Source of the DNA: Streptococcus australis
Lineage (GTDB): Bacteria > Bacillota > Bacilli > Lactobacillales > Streptococcaceae
DNA: 64,000 nucleotides
Assembly (NCBI RefSeq): GCF_901543175.1
Contig: NZ_LR594040.1
Location: forward strand, 1,426,001 to 1,490,000
Reading direction: 5' to 3'
Of the stretch, positions 34,829-43,965 are shown piece after piece (position 1 is the stretch's first letter; each line of letters starts with the position of its first letter). A program made the translations under genes and the position numbers. The notes beneath the pieces were generated by a model. That model did no database searches, was not told the origin of the DNA, and saw only the letters and a list, made by a program, of their open reading frames with translations.

Positions 34829-35833
34829 ATGAAAGTCGCACAACACACTACTTATAACAAAAACAATATCACACTCAACATCACAGAAGTCGCTAAACCA
34901 AGTATTACAGACAAACAAGTCTTGGTGAAAGTCACCGCAGCTGGGGTTAATCCTCTTGATAACATGATCTCTCGTGGCGAGGTCAAGATGATTGTTCCTT
35001 ACAAACTTCCTCAAACTGCAGGGAATGAGGTCGTTGGTATCGTTGAAAGCATTGGTAAAAAGGTTGAAAACCTTCAAGTAGGAGACCGTGTCTTTGGCCG
35101 TTTACCACTTGATCATATCGGCGCCTTTGCAGAATACCTAGCTGTCGATAGCCAAGCCTTAGCCAAGGTTCCAGACTATCTATCAGACGAAGAAGCTGCT
35201 GCTGTTCCGCTTACTGCCTTGACTATCATGCAGGCTCTTGACCTCATGGGCGCTCAAGCTGGGAAAACGATCTTTATTTCTGGTGGTACTGGAGGAGTTG
35301 GTGGAATGGCCATTCCGATTGCCAAAGCCAAAGGATTGAAAGTCATCACCAATGGAGCTGGAGATAGTGCTGAGCGTGTATTGAACCTCGGAGCAGATAG
35401 ATTTATTGATTACAAAACAGAGGATTATACAAAAACTGTTAGCCAGGTTGATTATGTCCTTGATACACTTGGTGGAACTGAAACTGAGAAACAAATGTCT
35501 ATCATTAAAAAAGGTGGTCATCTTGTTTCCCTTCGGTCTATGCCAAATGGAGCCTTTGCCAAACGCATGAATCTACCAAAATGGAAACAGATTATTCTTG
35601 GCTTAGCAGGTCGCAAATTTGATAAGATGGCGGGAAAATACGGTGTCCAATACCATTTTATCTTTGTAGAAAGCAACGGCGCTCAATTACAAGAAGTAGC
35701 TGACCTCTTTAGTAAATTAGAAATCAAACCCTCTATCGATACAGTTTATCCATTTGAAGAGGTAAATAGCGCATTAGACAAAGTCGCTAATGGTCGCTCA
35801 CGTGGAAAAACAGTCCTCAGCTTTAAGAAATAA
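34829..35833 (+). CDS. Zinc-free medium-chain quinone oxidoreductase-like protein
   Basis: 334 residues of the MDR superfamily. A GroES-like domain (residues 1-120, AGVNPLDNMISRGEV, AGNEVVGIVESIG) precedes an NADPH Rossmann fold with SGGTGGVGGMAIPIAKAKG near residue 152. Zinc-binding cysteines are absent, as in quinone reductases and enoyl reductases. First structural gene after the Rrf2 regulator. Confidence 0.9.
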   Translation: MKVAQHTTYNKNNITLNITEVAKPSITDKQVLVKVTAAGVNPLDNMISRGEVKMIVPYKLPQTAGNEVVGIVESIGKKVENLQVGDRVFGRLPLDHIGAFAEYLAVDSQALAKVPDYLSDEEAAAVPLTALTIMQALDLMGAQAGKTIFISGGTGGVGGMAIPIAKAKGLKVITNGAGDSAERVLNLGADRFIDYKTEDYTKTVSQVDYVLDTLGGTETEKQMSIIKKGGHLVSLRSMPNGAFAKRMNLPKWKQIILGLAGRKFDKMAGKYGVQYHFIFVESNGAQLQEVADLFSKLEIKPSIDTVYPFEEVNSALDKVANGRSRGKTVLSFKK

Positions 35834-35846
35834 AAAGGGAAACACA

Positions 35847-36683
35847 ATGTCATATCTTACTACAAAAAATCAATACATCACTGTCCAAGGAAATCAAATT
35901 GCCTATCGCGAACTTAGTAAAGGCAAATCAAAACTACCTCTTCTGATGCTGGTACATTTGGCAGCAACTCTCGATAACTGGGATCCAAAACTATTAGACT
36001 TGATTGCTGAAAAGCACCATGTAATTGTTGTCAATCTTCCTGGTGTCGGTGCTAGTCAGGGAAAAGTGGCGCAAACCATTCCTGGAATGGCTGAGCAGAC
36101 AATTGACTTTGTAAAAGCGCTTGGTTACGATAAAATCAATCTCCTCGGACTTTCCATGGGGGGCATGATTGCCCAAGAAATGGTCAGAAGTAAGCCTGAT
36201 TTGGTCAACCGTCTCATCTTGGCAGGAACAGGACCTCGAGGTGGAAAAGAGGTCGATAAGGTAACAGGAAAAACCTTTAACTATATGTTTAAAGCCGGAC
36301 TCGAACGTATCGATCCTAAACGCTATATCTTCTATAATCATGATGAACAAGGGAAAATCGAAGCCTTGAAAGTCCTAGGACGAATGGGGATGAGAACAAA
36401 GGAATTTGCGGATAAAGACATGAACCTATCAGGATTCCTAACTCAACTCAAAGCTATTAAACGTTGGGGGAAAGATTCTCAAGACGACCTAAAATTTATC
36501 ACCCAACCAACCTTAATCGTCAACGGGGACAAGGATATGCAAGTTCCAACGGAAAATTCCTATGACATGCATGAGAAAATCGAAAATAGTAAGCTGATTA
36601 TCTATCCAAATGCTGGCCACGGTTCGATTTTCCAATATGCAGACGAATTTTCAAAAGAACTACTGGCTTTCTTGGAGGACTAA
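35847..36683 (+). CDS. Alpha/beta-fold hydrolase
   Basis: 278 residues. Nucleophile elbow GLSMGG near residue 102 (Ser), acid in NGDKDMQVP near 232 and His in NAGHGSIF near 260 complete the triad. An oxyanion region HLAATLDNWD sits where HGxx is usual. The substrate is unknown. The ATG at 35847 is 13 nt after the oxidoreductase stop with AAAAAGGGA upstream. Confidence 0.88.
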   Translation: MSYLTTKNQYITVQGNQIAYRELSKGKSKLPLLMLVHLAATLDNWDPKLLDLIAEKHHVIVVNLPGVGASQGKVAQTIPGMAEQTIDFVKALGYDKINLLGLSMGGMIAQEMVRSKPDLVNRLILAGTGPRGGKEVDKVTGKTFNYMFKAGLERIDPKRYIFYNHDEQGKIEALKVLGRMGMRTKEFADKDMNLSGFLTQLKAIKRWGKDSQDDLKFITQPTLIVNGDKDMQVPTENSYDMHEKIENSKLIIYPNAGHGSIFQYADEFSKELLAFLED

Positions 36684-36684
36684 T

Positions 36685-37563
36685 ATGGTCAAAACGATTC
36701 TGATTACAGGTGCTACTGACGGTATCGGTAAACATTTGGCAAAGAAATTGGCCAGTGAAGGCCATCATGTCATCCTCCATGGTCGAAATCCTCAAAAACT
36801 TGAGCTGGCGCTTCAAGAGGTTCGGGCGGTTTCCTTGAGAGGCAGAGTTTCTAGCTACCTTGCAGATTTTTCAAAATTAGACGATGTTTATCGATTTGCG
36901 GAGGTAATCAAGCGAGACTTTCAAAGTATCGATGTCTTGTTTAACAATGCAGGCCTTTATGCTGGGAAAGAACGAAAAGCGAGTGCTGAAAATGTCGAAT
37001 TGACTTTTATGTTATCTGTTCTGGTTCCCTATATGTTAACAACTGAGCTAAGTCCCTTGTTAGAAAATGCGACTGACGGTCGTGTTATCAATACTTCTTC
37101 CTATATGCATCATTTTGCTAAGGTCAAGGATTTGGACTTTGGATTTGAGAATGACTATAATCCAGGATTGGCCTATAATAATTCGAAGCTCTACACTATT
37201 TGGATGACACGCTATCTAGCAAGGGACTTCTTTCTAAAAGGTTCAAATATTACTGTTAATGCCTATCATCCGGGCTTGATTTCAACCAACTTAGGGAATG
37301 ATTCCAGTGACGAAAAGACGAAAAAGTCTCTCTTTGGGCGCTTGATGAAGTCATTTTCTAAAGATTTAGATGAGGGGATTGAAACAGGCTACTGCCTTAC
37401 CTTATCAGAAGAAATCACTGGTTTGACTGGCTACTATTTTGATGAGAAGAAAGTAAAGTCTGTATCTAAAAAAGGATATAATCTCGAAAAAGCTCAGCAT
37501 TTAATCAATTATTGTGATAATAAAATTGAGTTGTTCAAACAAAAATATGCTTTGCTTAATTAG
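36685..37563 (+). CDS. Short-chain dehydrogenase/reductase
   Basis: 292 residues. The cofactor motif is TGATDGIGKHLA near residue 9, the structural NNAG is in FNNAGLYAG near 88, and the catalytic region is TSSYMHH followed by YNNSKLYT (Tyr and Lys of YxxxK) near residues 165-170. An extended C-terminus (about 40 residues) resembles retinol-dehydrogenase-like SDRs. The ATG is 1 nt after the hydrolase stop. Confidence 0.9.
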   Translation: MVKTILITGATDGIGKHLAKKLASEGHHVILHGRNPQKLELALQEVRAVSLRGRVSSYLADFSKLDDVYRFAEVIKRDFQSIDVLFNNAGLYAGKERKASAENVELTFMLSVLVPYMLTTELSPLLENATDGRVINTSSYMHHFAKVKDLDFGFENDYNPGLAYNNSKLYTIWMTRYLARDFFLKGSNITVNAYHPGLISTNLGNDSSDEKTKKSLFGRLMKSFSKDLDEGIETGYCLTLSEEITGLTGYYFDEKKVKSVSKKGYNLEKAQHLINYCDNKIELFKQKYALLN

Positions 37564-37573
37564 AAAAAAATCG

Positions 37574-37613
37574 AAAAAGTTCTCTTTCCACTACTTTAGA
37601 AAGAGAACTTTTT
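37574..37613. terminator. Bidirectional terminator
   Basis: A 15-bp perfect stem AAAAAGTTCTCTTTC/GAAAGAGAACTTTTT with a 10-nt loop, between the convergent SDR gene and susH. Confidence 0.9.
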
Positions 37614-37636
37614 CTTTAGGAGAAATAACTTATTTT

Positions 37637-38956
37637 TTAATCTAGAAGTGATAGCTCAGCTGGCACTGTTAAGTAATAAGTTGCAGTCAAGCTTGCTTCA
37701 CCTTGATTGACAAAGATTTCAATGGAATTTTTATCTAGAATAACTTCCAATTCCTTAGCTTCAATATCTACATATCGTCGGCTTGTATCCTGTTCTTCTT
37801 CCCCACGAATCTCTTGAGCAAGATGGCTACGATCAATGTAAACTTGCTGCGCCTTACTATCATAACCAAATTCAAGATAATCTGTATCATTTCCTAAGCG
37901 GTAACGGCAATCTTTATCTATTTGGATTTGATATTGGCCTTTTTTAATAGGGAATTGTCTTAGTTTGCCATCTTCCAATCGGAGAATTCTAGGCACAGTC
38001 ATGACACCAGCCCACTTGTGACCCTGATCATGAGTTGGAAGTGTACGCCCCCACATCTGCATCCAAGCAATCATAATACGACGATTTTGGTCATCCAACA
38101 ATGTTTGAGGCGCATAGAAGTCCTGACCATGGTCGATTTCTTCTACTGTTTCAGGAACGAACTGTTTAGCTTCCCAGTCTACCTTACCTGTAACCAAAAC
38201 AGAAGAATTGATATTGTGGTAAGAATCTCCCTCACGTTGATAACGCATTGGTGACATGATGATGCAGTCTTTTCCATCTAACTCAAAGTAGTCTGGACAT
38301 TCCCACATAAAGCCTTGGTGTTCAACCCCTTTTAAAAAGATGGATTCGAACTGCCATTCTACTAGGTTATCGGACCCTAGTAGAACGACACAGCCCACAT
38401 TATCTTTGTGCTTGGCAGCAACTACAGAATAGTAGCGCCCCTCTTTCTCAAATATTTTTGGATCACGGAAATCAGCAGCAATCAACTCGTCTGGCAAGTC
38501 TGCTCCTGTTGCAACTGGATTTTGGGAAATCTTTTCAAAGTGAATGCCGTCGTCTGAAAATGCCATATTTTGCACTTGACGGACACCGGTTTCTTCTTCA
38601 ATATGACCAGTATACATGAGCCAGAGGCGATCATCCTTGACAATGGCAGAACCTGAGAAGCAACCATTTCGGTCATAATCTTGATCTGGAGCCAGTGCAA
38701 CTGGCAAGTGCTCCCAAGTCACCAAGTCCTTACTTTTAGCATGACCCCAGTGCATTGGCCCCCAAACACTATCATAAGGATAGAATTGATAGAAGAGATG
38801 GTATTCACCACGAAAATAGACAAATCCATTTGGATCATTGATCCAGCCAATCTCAGCTGAAAAATGTTCTTCTGGTTTATATTGAGTATTGACGAGATGT
38901 TTATGTTCTGCTATAAAACGATTGGCTTTTTCTACTGTAAATGTTTTATTTATCAT
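37637..38956 (-). CDS. susH: Intracellular sucrose-6-phosphate hydrolase / beta-fructosidase SusH (GH32)
   Basis: 439 residues, no signal peptide. GH32 motifs in order: INDPNGFVY (nucleophile Asp near residue 40), DFRDPKIF near 162 and WECPDYF (acid/base Glu near 218). A C-terminal beta-sandwich ends with IEIFVNQGEAS. It splits imported sucrose in the cytoplasm. Last gene of susX-T1-T2-H. Because the transporter is ABC type, the substrate arrives unphosphorylated. Confidence 0.93.
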   Translation of the reverse strand: MINKTFTVEKANRFIAEHKHLVNTQYKPEEHFSAEIGWINDPNGFVYFRGEYHLFYQFYPYDSVWGPMHWGHAKSKDLVTWEHLPVALAPDQDYDRNGCFSGSAIVKDDRLWLMYTGHIEEETGVRQVQNMAFSDDGIHFEKISQNPVATGADLPDELIAADFRDPKIFEKEGRYYSVVAAKHKDNVGCVVLLGSDNLVEWQFESIFLKGVEHQGFMWECPDYFELDGKDCIIMSPMRYQREGDSYHNINSSVLVTGKVDWEAKQFVPETVEEIDHGQDFYAPQTLLDDQNRRIMIAWMQMWGRTLPTHDQGHKWAGVMTVPRILRLEDGKLRQFPIKKGQYQIQIDKDCRYRLGNDTDYLEFGYDSKAQQVYIDRSHLAQEIRGEEEQDTSRRYVDIEAKELEVILDKNSIEIFVNQGEASLTATYYLTVPAELSLLD

Positions 38957-38965
38957 AAGTATATC

Positions 38966-39811
38966 CTATTTTATTCCAGTTCCGGAACCACCCAGACCTT
39001 GAACAATATATTTCTGAGCGACTACATAGACCAAAATCAACGGAATCGTTGAAATAGTTAATACAGCCATTACCTGATTGATATAAACTGGTTGAGTTGT
39101 ATTAATAGTTGTAATTGCAACCTGCATTGAAAATTTAGAAGAATCTGTCAAAACCATCAATGGCCAAATATAATCATTCCAGCTTGAAATAAATGATAAA
39201 ACACCAACTGTAGCAACTGCAGGTTTAGACATTGGAAGCATAATTCTAAAGAAAATTCTAACGATACTTGCTCCGTCCATCTTTGCAGACTCAAGAATCT
39301 CTTCTGGAATTGCAATAAAGAAATTCCTAAATAAGTAAATATTAAATACACTCGCCAATCCTGGAATAATAACTGCAAGACGATTATTGACCAAACCTAA
39401 GGAATTGATAATGGTAAATTGTGGAATTAACACAGTTTCTACTGGAATAATAAGTAAAGCAAGTAAGAATCCAAATAAAATTTTCTTACCTGAAAAATTG
39501 ACTTTTGCAAAAGCGAAACCGGCCAGTGCATTGATAATAATAGAACCAATAGCAAACGTTCCAGCATAAAAAATGCTGTTCCCTAGATATGTAAAAATGC
39601 TAAAGCGCTCAAATACTTCCTGATAAGGTTTAAACCAATCAGAGGGATTTAAACTTGGTAAGAAGGCTTGCCAACTAGTCAAATTTTTATAAACATCCGC
39701 TTCTGGTTTCATAGCTGAAACTACCATCCAAACCATAGGAAAAAGGAAGAGTCCTGCCAATAGGGTTAACAGAATATATTCTAAGATTGTTGTTGGTTTA
39801 AATCGTTTCAT
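38966..39811 (-). CDS. susT2: Sucrose ABC transporter permease SusT2
   Basis: 281 residues, MalG-like with six helices and the EAA loop ESAKMDGASIVRIFFRIMLP near residue 190. The ATG at 39811 is chosen because GGAGG lies 9 nt upstream; an ATG 9 nt earlier would sit directly on it. It starts 1 nt after the susT1 stop. Confidence 0.92.
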   Translation of the reverse strand: MKRFKPTTILEYILLTLLAGLFLFPMVWMVVSAMKPEADVYKNLTSWQAFLPSLNPSDWFKPYQEVFERFSIFTYLGNSIFYAGTFAIGSIIINALAGFAFAKVNFSGKKILFGFLLALLIIPVETVLIPQFTIINSLGLVNNRLAVIIPGLASVFNIYLFRNFFIAIPEEILESAKMDGASIVRIFFRIMLPMSKPAVATVGVLSFISSWNDYIWPLMVLTDSSKFSMQVAITTINTTQPVYINQVMAVLTISTIPLILVYVVAQKYIVQGLGGSGTGIK

Positions 39812-39812
39812 C

Positions 39813-40715
39813 TTAGTCATCCTCCTTCAGAACGCGACGTTGTACTAAGCTAATCATACCAATTAACGTTGTAAATACTAAAGCGATTGAGCTAGAATAT
39901 CCTACAAGACGATCAGTAAAACCTTGTTGATAAATATAGTACACCATAGTAATTGTTGAGTTTAATGGACCACCTTGCGTCATAACCATTGGTTGTACAA
40001 TCAGCTTAAAAGCAGAAATTAAAGTTGTTAACAATACAAACAGGGCTGTTGGTTTTAGTAGGGGCATCGTGATATAACGAAACTGAGCCCATTTTGAGAA
40101 TCCATCTAATTCAGCAGCTTCATAGACATCTTGTGGAATATTCTGCATTCCTCCTAAAAATAAAAGCATCTGATAACCTGCACCCTGCCAAGCAGAAACA
40201 AAAACAATTGCATACATAGCTTGTTTGGGACTAGTCAAGAAAGGTTGAGAAGCAAGACCTACCTTATTTAAAATAGCATTTAATAAGCCACTATTTGGAT
40301 TTAAAAGATAAAGCCAAAGAATAGAAATAACTACCAAGGACATGACAACTGGAGCAAAAAAAGCCACTTTAAAAAACATATTCCCTTTGCGCTTTTTATT
40401 AACAATCAAAGCCATTCCTAAGGCTGCTCCCAATTGAACTGGAATAATCCAAACAACAAATTTCAAAGTATTCAAGAAGCTCTTTAAGAAAATCGGATCC
40501 TTTATTAATTGAATAAAATTCTCAAATCCAACAAATTTTCTTTCATCTGGTGTCAACAAATAATAATCTGTAAAAGCGTAATAAATGACCATTCCAACTG
40601 GAATTACCAAAAAGATACCTAATAAAATTAAAGCTGGAGCTAAAAAACTATAACCTAGTATGTTATCTTTTATTTTTTCACGTCTTTTTGTATCCACAAC
40701 AGTTTCTTTACTCAT
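39813..40715 (-). CDS. susT1: Sucrose ABC transporter permease SusT1
   Basis: 300 residues, MalF-like with six helices and EAAELDGFSKWAQFRYITMP near residue 200. AAGGAGATGGAT precedes the ATG at 40715; an ATG two codons earlier is too close to it. No ATPase gene is in the locus, so a shared sugar ATPase such as MsmK encoded elsewhere is expected to power it. Confidence 0.92.
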   Translation of the reverse strand: MSKETVVDTKRREKIKDNILGYSFLAPALILLGIFLVIPVGMVIYYAFTDYYLLTPDERKFVGFENFIQLIKDPIFLKSFLNTLKFVVWIIPVQLGAALGMALIVNKKRKGNMFFKVAFFAPVVMSLVVISILWLYLLNPNSGLLNAILNKVGLASQPFLTSPKQAMYAIVFVSAWQGAGYQMLLFLGGMQNIPQDVYEAAELDGFSKWAQFRYITMPLLKPTALFVLLTTLISAFKLIVQPMVMTQGGPLNSTITMVYYIYQQGFTDRLVGYSSSIALVFTTLIGMISLVQRRVLKEDD

Positions 40716-40763
40716 ATCCATCTCCTTTAGTCATATATATATCAAACTAGTCTACTAACAAGA

Positions 40764-40800
40764 AAGGGGAAGGTAGTTCCAAACATTTTCCTTCCTCCTT
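40764..40800 (-). promoter_or_regulatory. Intercistronic hairpin between susX and susT1
   Basis: AAGG-A-GGAAGG pairs with CCTTCCCCTT with one bulged A. Such stems often stabilise binding-protein mRNA relative to permease mRNA. Confidence 0.5.
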
Positions 40801-40812
40801 CCTTTTTACAGA

Positions 40813-42126
40813 TTATTTGAGTGACTGATCAATAGCGGTTTGCATTTCTTTTGTACGAGTATCCAAGACTTTTTGCACATTTGGATTTTCTTCATAATAG
40901 CTAATATCTTGCATTGCTTGTTGAAAAGCTCGAGAAACCTGAGGATATGCTACGACAACTGGGCGAGCATGAGCTGTTTTTGAATTTTGTTCCATCAAGA
41001 AACGCATTGGTTCGGATACTTTATCTTTGATATTTTCAATTGTAGATTTACGAATTGGAAGGACCGAATTCCCCAAGCTAATAATTTCACTTGATTCTGT
41101 ATTTGTAGCAAATTTAACAAATTCAGATGCGGCTTCTTTTTTATCAGATTTTGTCGTCACAGCTAATTGCCAACTACCTGAAGGGGATACTAATTTTTTC
41201 GTCTTACTAGATACTGGGTAAGGAAGGATACCAAAATCAATATCTTTGTAGTTTGTATTCATGTCAGCAATCGTCCAAGAACCACTCAAAAGCATTGGAT
41301 ACTCTCCTGTTTCAAAACCTTTTTCGACTGGACTAACAGTTGTATAGCCTTCTTTTACAAGATTCTGAATGAATTGAACTGCTTCTACACTCTCTTTGGA
41401 GTTGAAGTATCCTTCTGCCTTTGTTCCATCTTCGTTTACGACAGAACCATTATTTGACCAAATCAACGGCATATAAGCATATGGCAACATTTCATCGTTT
41501 GAATTAATACGAAAATCAATTGCCGGTTTGTTATAATGATCTTTCAATTTTTTAGCAATCGTATTAAATTCGTCCCATGTCCATGGCTTTTCTAGTGTTG
41601 GAAGCTCTGATTCCACAATTCCGGCCTCTTTGAACATTTTTTTATTGTAATAAACACCAACATTCGATTCAGAAAATCCAAATGCATAGAATTTCCCATT
41701 ATAAGTTCCCTGTTGTTTAATACTGTCCAAAACATCATCCATATTATTATCTTTTAGATAATCATCTAGCGGAGTAATTACTTTAGATTTTGCATAAGCT
41801 GCCGTATTTGGTCCATCAAGGGTAATAACATCTGGAAGACTATTAGTCGTGATAGCAGCATTAACCTTATCTTCATATCCTCCACCACTACCACTACGAG
41901 GAATATACTCAGTTACAACCTTGTACTTACTTTTTCCTGATTGATTAAAGTTATCAACAACTTTTTGCCAAGCTTTTCCTTCATTTGTTTCGTCAGAGAA
42001 TTGTACCCAGACTTTAATATCATTTGAAGAACTCGCTTGTTTTGAGTTAGTTCCTCCACTACAACCTGCAAGTATAGCTAACGATAGCCCCGCAACAACA
42101 GATAACATTGTACCTTTACGCATCAT
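40813..42126 (-). CDS. susX: Sucrose-binding lipoprotein SusX
   Basis: 437 residues, an ABC extracellular solute-binding protein. Signal peptide with lipobox LAGC at about residue 22, followed by a Ser/Asn-rich linker, then the family-1 sugar-binding fold (VWVQFSDETNEGKAW, PDVITLDGPNTAAY, FGFSESNVGVYYNKKMF). Anchored outside the membrane. The first ATG follows GGAGGAAA; an adjacent ATG is equally possible. First gene after the regulated promoter. Confidence 0.93.
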   Translation of the reverse strand: MMRKGTMLSVVAGLSLAILAGCSGGTNSKQASSSNDIKVWVQFSDETNEGKAWQKVVDNFNQSGKSKYKVVTEYIPRSGSGGGYEDKVNAAITTNSLPDVITLDGPNTAAYAKSKVITPLDDYLKDNNMDDVLDSIKQQGTYNGKFYAFGFSESNVGVYYNKKMFKEAGIVESELPTLEKPWTWDEFNTIAKKLKDHYNKPAIDFRINSNDEMLPYAYMPLIWSNNGSVVNEDGTKAEGYFNSKESVEAVQFIQNLVKEGYTTVSPVEKGFETGEYPMLLSGSWTIADMNTNYKDIDFGILPYPVSSKTKKLVSPSGSWQLAVTTKSDKKEAASEFVKFATNTESSEIISLGNSVLPIRKSTIENIKDKVSEPMRFLMEQNSKTAHARPVVVAYPQVSRAFQQAMQDISYYEENPNVQKVLDTRTKEMQTAIDQSLK

Positions 42127-42138
42127 TTTCCTCCTTTT

Positions 42139-42150
42139 TGAAACGTTTCA
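42139..42150. promoter_or_regulatory. SusR operator 2
   Basis: A perfect 12-bp palindrome TGAAACGTTTCA, 13 bp upstream of the susX start. Confidence 0.75.
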
Positions 42151-42167
42151 TTTTTTATTTATTTTTT

Positions 42168-42188
42168 AAACAAGTTTTCAGCTTGTTT
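42168..42188 (-). other. Leader hairpin between the two SusR operators
   Basis: AAACAAG/CTTGTTT, 7-bp perfect stem with a 7-nt loop in the susX leader; weak attenuator or mRNA-stability element. Confidence 0.4.
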
Positions 42189-42190
42189 TT

Positions 42191-42202
42191 TGAAACGTTT
42201 CA
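42191..42202. promoter_or_regulatory. SusR operator 1
   Basis: A second identical TGAAACGTTTCA, centred just downstream of the expected transcription start. The two are 52 bp apart centre to centre, about five helical turns, so they are on the same face and could be looped. Confidence 0.78.
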
Positions 42203-42214
42203 TTTATAATTTAT

Positions 42215-42243
42215 ATTATAACAGCGCTTTCATTATTTGTCAA
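42215..42243 (-). promoter_or_regulatory. susX promoter with embedded cre
   Basis: Perfect TTGACA (42238-42243) and TATAAT (42215-42220) with a 17-bp spacer on the minus strand. The spacer and -10 carry TGAAAGCGCTGTTA, a 13/14 cre match, so CcpA would block polymerase directly. The -35 lies across the last codons of susR. Confidence 0.88.
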
Positions 42244-43246
42244 GCACTGTTTGAATTTTTTTTGTTGTTTTATCTCCCCAAAAATATGTGGGAATTACGA
42301 TTCGTTTTTCTAGAATTTCTTCTTGCTTAATCATTTTCAGTATCATTGTAACAGATTCTTTTGCCATCATACCAATATCTTGAACTATTGTAGACACTAG
42401 ATAAGATTGATCGACAGAAGTTTTTAAACCATCAAACCCAATTATCTGGTAATCATCAGGTGCTATTTTCCCCAGTTCTTTCATAATACTAATAACTCTC
42501 AGAGCCATCATATCATTTATTGTAAATATGCCATCAATTTCTTTATGAGATTGCAAAAAAATTCTTATCTGATCTTCAGGATTTATTAAAGGTTCTTTCA
42601 TTTCAAAATGATAGACATCTACTCCTAATTCCTTAGCTTTTTCTCTGAATCCTTTACTTCTGAGTATAGTCTCATTCTCATACATATTAATTGAACCAAT
42701 AAAAGCAAGGTGCTTATTATCCCTTCTAACCAGTTCCTCTGCTGCAGTTTGTCCTCCTTTGTAATTTGCTGAAGTAACATAGCATACATTTTCCGAAAAA
42801 TGTCTATCTATACTTACAAACGGTAAATCAGATAAAATATATTTGTCAATATCAGAATATGTAATACCAATAATTCCATCCACTTTATTTTGTTTCAACA
42901 TTTCGATATATTCGATTTCATTTTGTGAATCGCTATCAGCGTTACAAATAAATAATTTATAATTATATTTTAATAACTCTTTCTCAACATGATAGGCAAA
43001 CTCCGAGAAAAATGGATGCCATATGCTCGGAATAATCAAAGCGATAGTTTCTGTTCTATTCTTTTTCATACCTCGAGCATAATTATCAGGGATATAGTCC
43101 AATGTTTTTATAGCCCTTTGAACTTTCCTTAAAGTCACTTCTTTGATGCCATTTTCTTTGTTGATCACACGTGAAACGGTCCCAACGCTAACTCCCGCTT
43201 CTAGAGCAACATCTTTCATGGTAATGGATTTTTTTTGCTCTACCAT
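42233..43246 (-). CDS. susR: LacI-family sucrose repressor SusR
   Basis: 337 residues: an N-terminal LacI helix-turn-helix (MKDVALEAGVSVGTVSRVIN) and a periplasmic-binding-like effector domain (IALIIPSIWHPFFSEF, GIFTINDMMALRVI). The start at 43246 follows AAGGAGGTGAGAAT. Its own promoter and the downstream palindromes fit control of the sus operon. The name rests on gene order and family. Confidence 0.92.
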   Translation of the reverse strand: MVEQKKSITMKDVALEAGVSVGTVSRVINKENGIKEVTLRKVQRAIKTLDYIPDNYARGMKKNRTETIALIIPSIWHPFFSEFAYHVEKELLKYNYKLFICNADSDSQNEIEYIEMLKQNKVDGIIGITYSDIDKYILSDLPFVSIDRHFSENVCYVTSANYKGGQTAAEELVRRDNKHLAFIGSINMYENETILRSKGFREKAKELGVDVYHFEMKEPLINPEDQIRIFLQSHKEIDGIFTINDMMALRVISIMKELGKIAPDDYQIIGFDGLKTSVDQSYLVSTIVQDIGMMAKESVTMILKMIKQEEILEKRIVIPTYFWGDKTTKKIQTVLDK

Positions 43247-43267
43247 ATTCTCACCTCCTTGCACTCT

Positions 43268-43296
43268 ATAGTAACATGCAACCGTTTTTTTAGCAA
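43268..43296 (-). promoter_or_regulatory. susR promoter
   Basis: TTGCTA (43291-43296) and TACTAT (43268-43273), 17-bp spacer on the minus strand. Confidence 0.6.
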
Positions 43297-43408
43297 CTAT
43301 TTCTCAATTATTATTGGTAAGATCATTTTTCCCATCATGGATAAAATCACTCCAATTGGCTTTCGACCCCCCTTCAATATTCAAGTATAGACATCTACAT
43401 ACCACAGG

Positions 43409-43435
43409 AAAAGCCTTGAGTTCCAAGGCTTTTTT
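43409..43435 (-). terminator. Terminator of the GNAT gene
   Basis: 10-bp stem AAAAGCCTTG/CAAGGCTTTT with a 5-nt loop just past the acetyltransferase stop; T runs on both strands. The 80 bp between it and the susR promoter shows nothing else. Confidence 0.75.
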
Positions 43436-43440
43436 ACTTT

Positions 43441-43896
43441 CTATCTACCCTTTTTCATGATGTATTTTCGTATAGGTGTTTCAACCATTTGAACGATTTC
43501 AAATCCTTCTTTTTGGTAAAGATTGTAAGCTGTTTGATTTGCCTCGTAGACATTTAAAGAAATAGTATCTATGTCTTCATTTTCAAAGGCCAAACTAACA
43601 AATTCCCTTAAAGCCTGGCTACCTAAGCCCTGCCCCTGTTTCTGGGGATTGATAAAGAATCTCCCGATATGAAGATTCCTGTCTTCTAGCCTGATTTTCT
43701 GGATAAGCCCCACAAACTCTTGTCCATCAAAGATTGAAAAGATTCCTTCCAAATCTTGCAAGATTTGAATTGTTAAGGGAAAAGGAATCATTGTTCCCAT
43801 CCATTGTTCTTGAAAGGATTTGCCAAGGGAGTTGGACCATTTGCATACGAGCTGAGCATTTTCTACGCTCACATTTTCTTCAAAACGAATTGTCAT
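43441..43896 (-). CDS. GNAT-family N-acetyltransferase
   Basis: 151 residues. The acetyl-CoA motif is QKQGQGLGSQALREF near residue 80, followed by LNVYEANQTAYNLYQKEGF, resembling RimI/ribosomal-protein or amino-acid acetyltransferases. Target unknown. It diverges from cclA. Confidence 0.88.
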   Translation of the reverse strand: MTIRFEENVSVENAQLVCKWSNSLGKSFQEQWMGTMIPFPLTIQILQDLEGIFSIFDGQEFVGLIQKIRLEDRNLHIGRFFINPQKQGQGLGSQALREFVSLAFENEDIDTISLNVYEANQTAYNLYQKEGFEIVQMVETPIRKYIMKKGR

Positions 43897-43950
43897 ATTT
43901 TCCTCACCATCTTATCTATGTTTCTTTATTATACTACTTCTCCTATTTTT

Positions 43951-43958
43951 TACGAATA
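43951..43958 (+). promoter_or_regulatory. ComX (sigma-X) competence box
   Basis: TACGAATA, the exact late-competence -10-like box, preceded by a T-rich stretch CTATTTTT. It lies only 7 nt before the cclA ATG. Confidence 0.9.
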
Positions 43959-43965
43959 GATAAGT

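Noticed and set aside
42168..42188. AAACAAG/CTTGTTT as a Rho-independent terminator upstream of susX
   Set aside because: Too short and AT-rich, and no T run follows on the minus strand.
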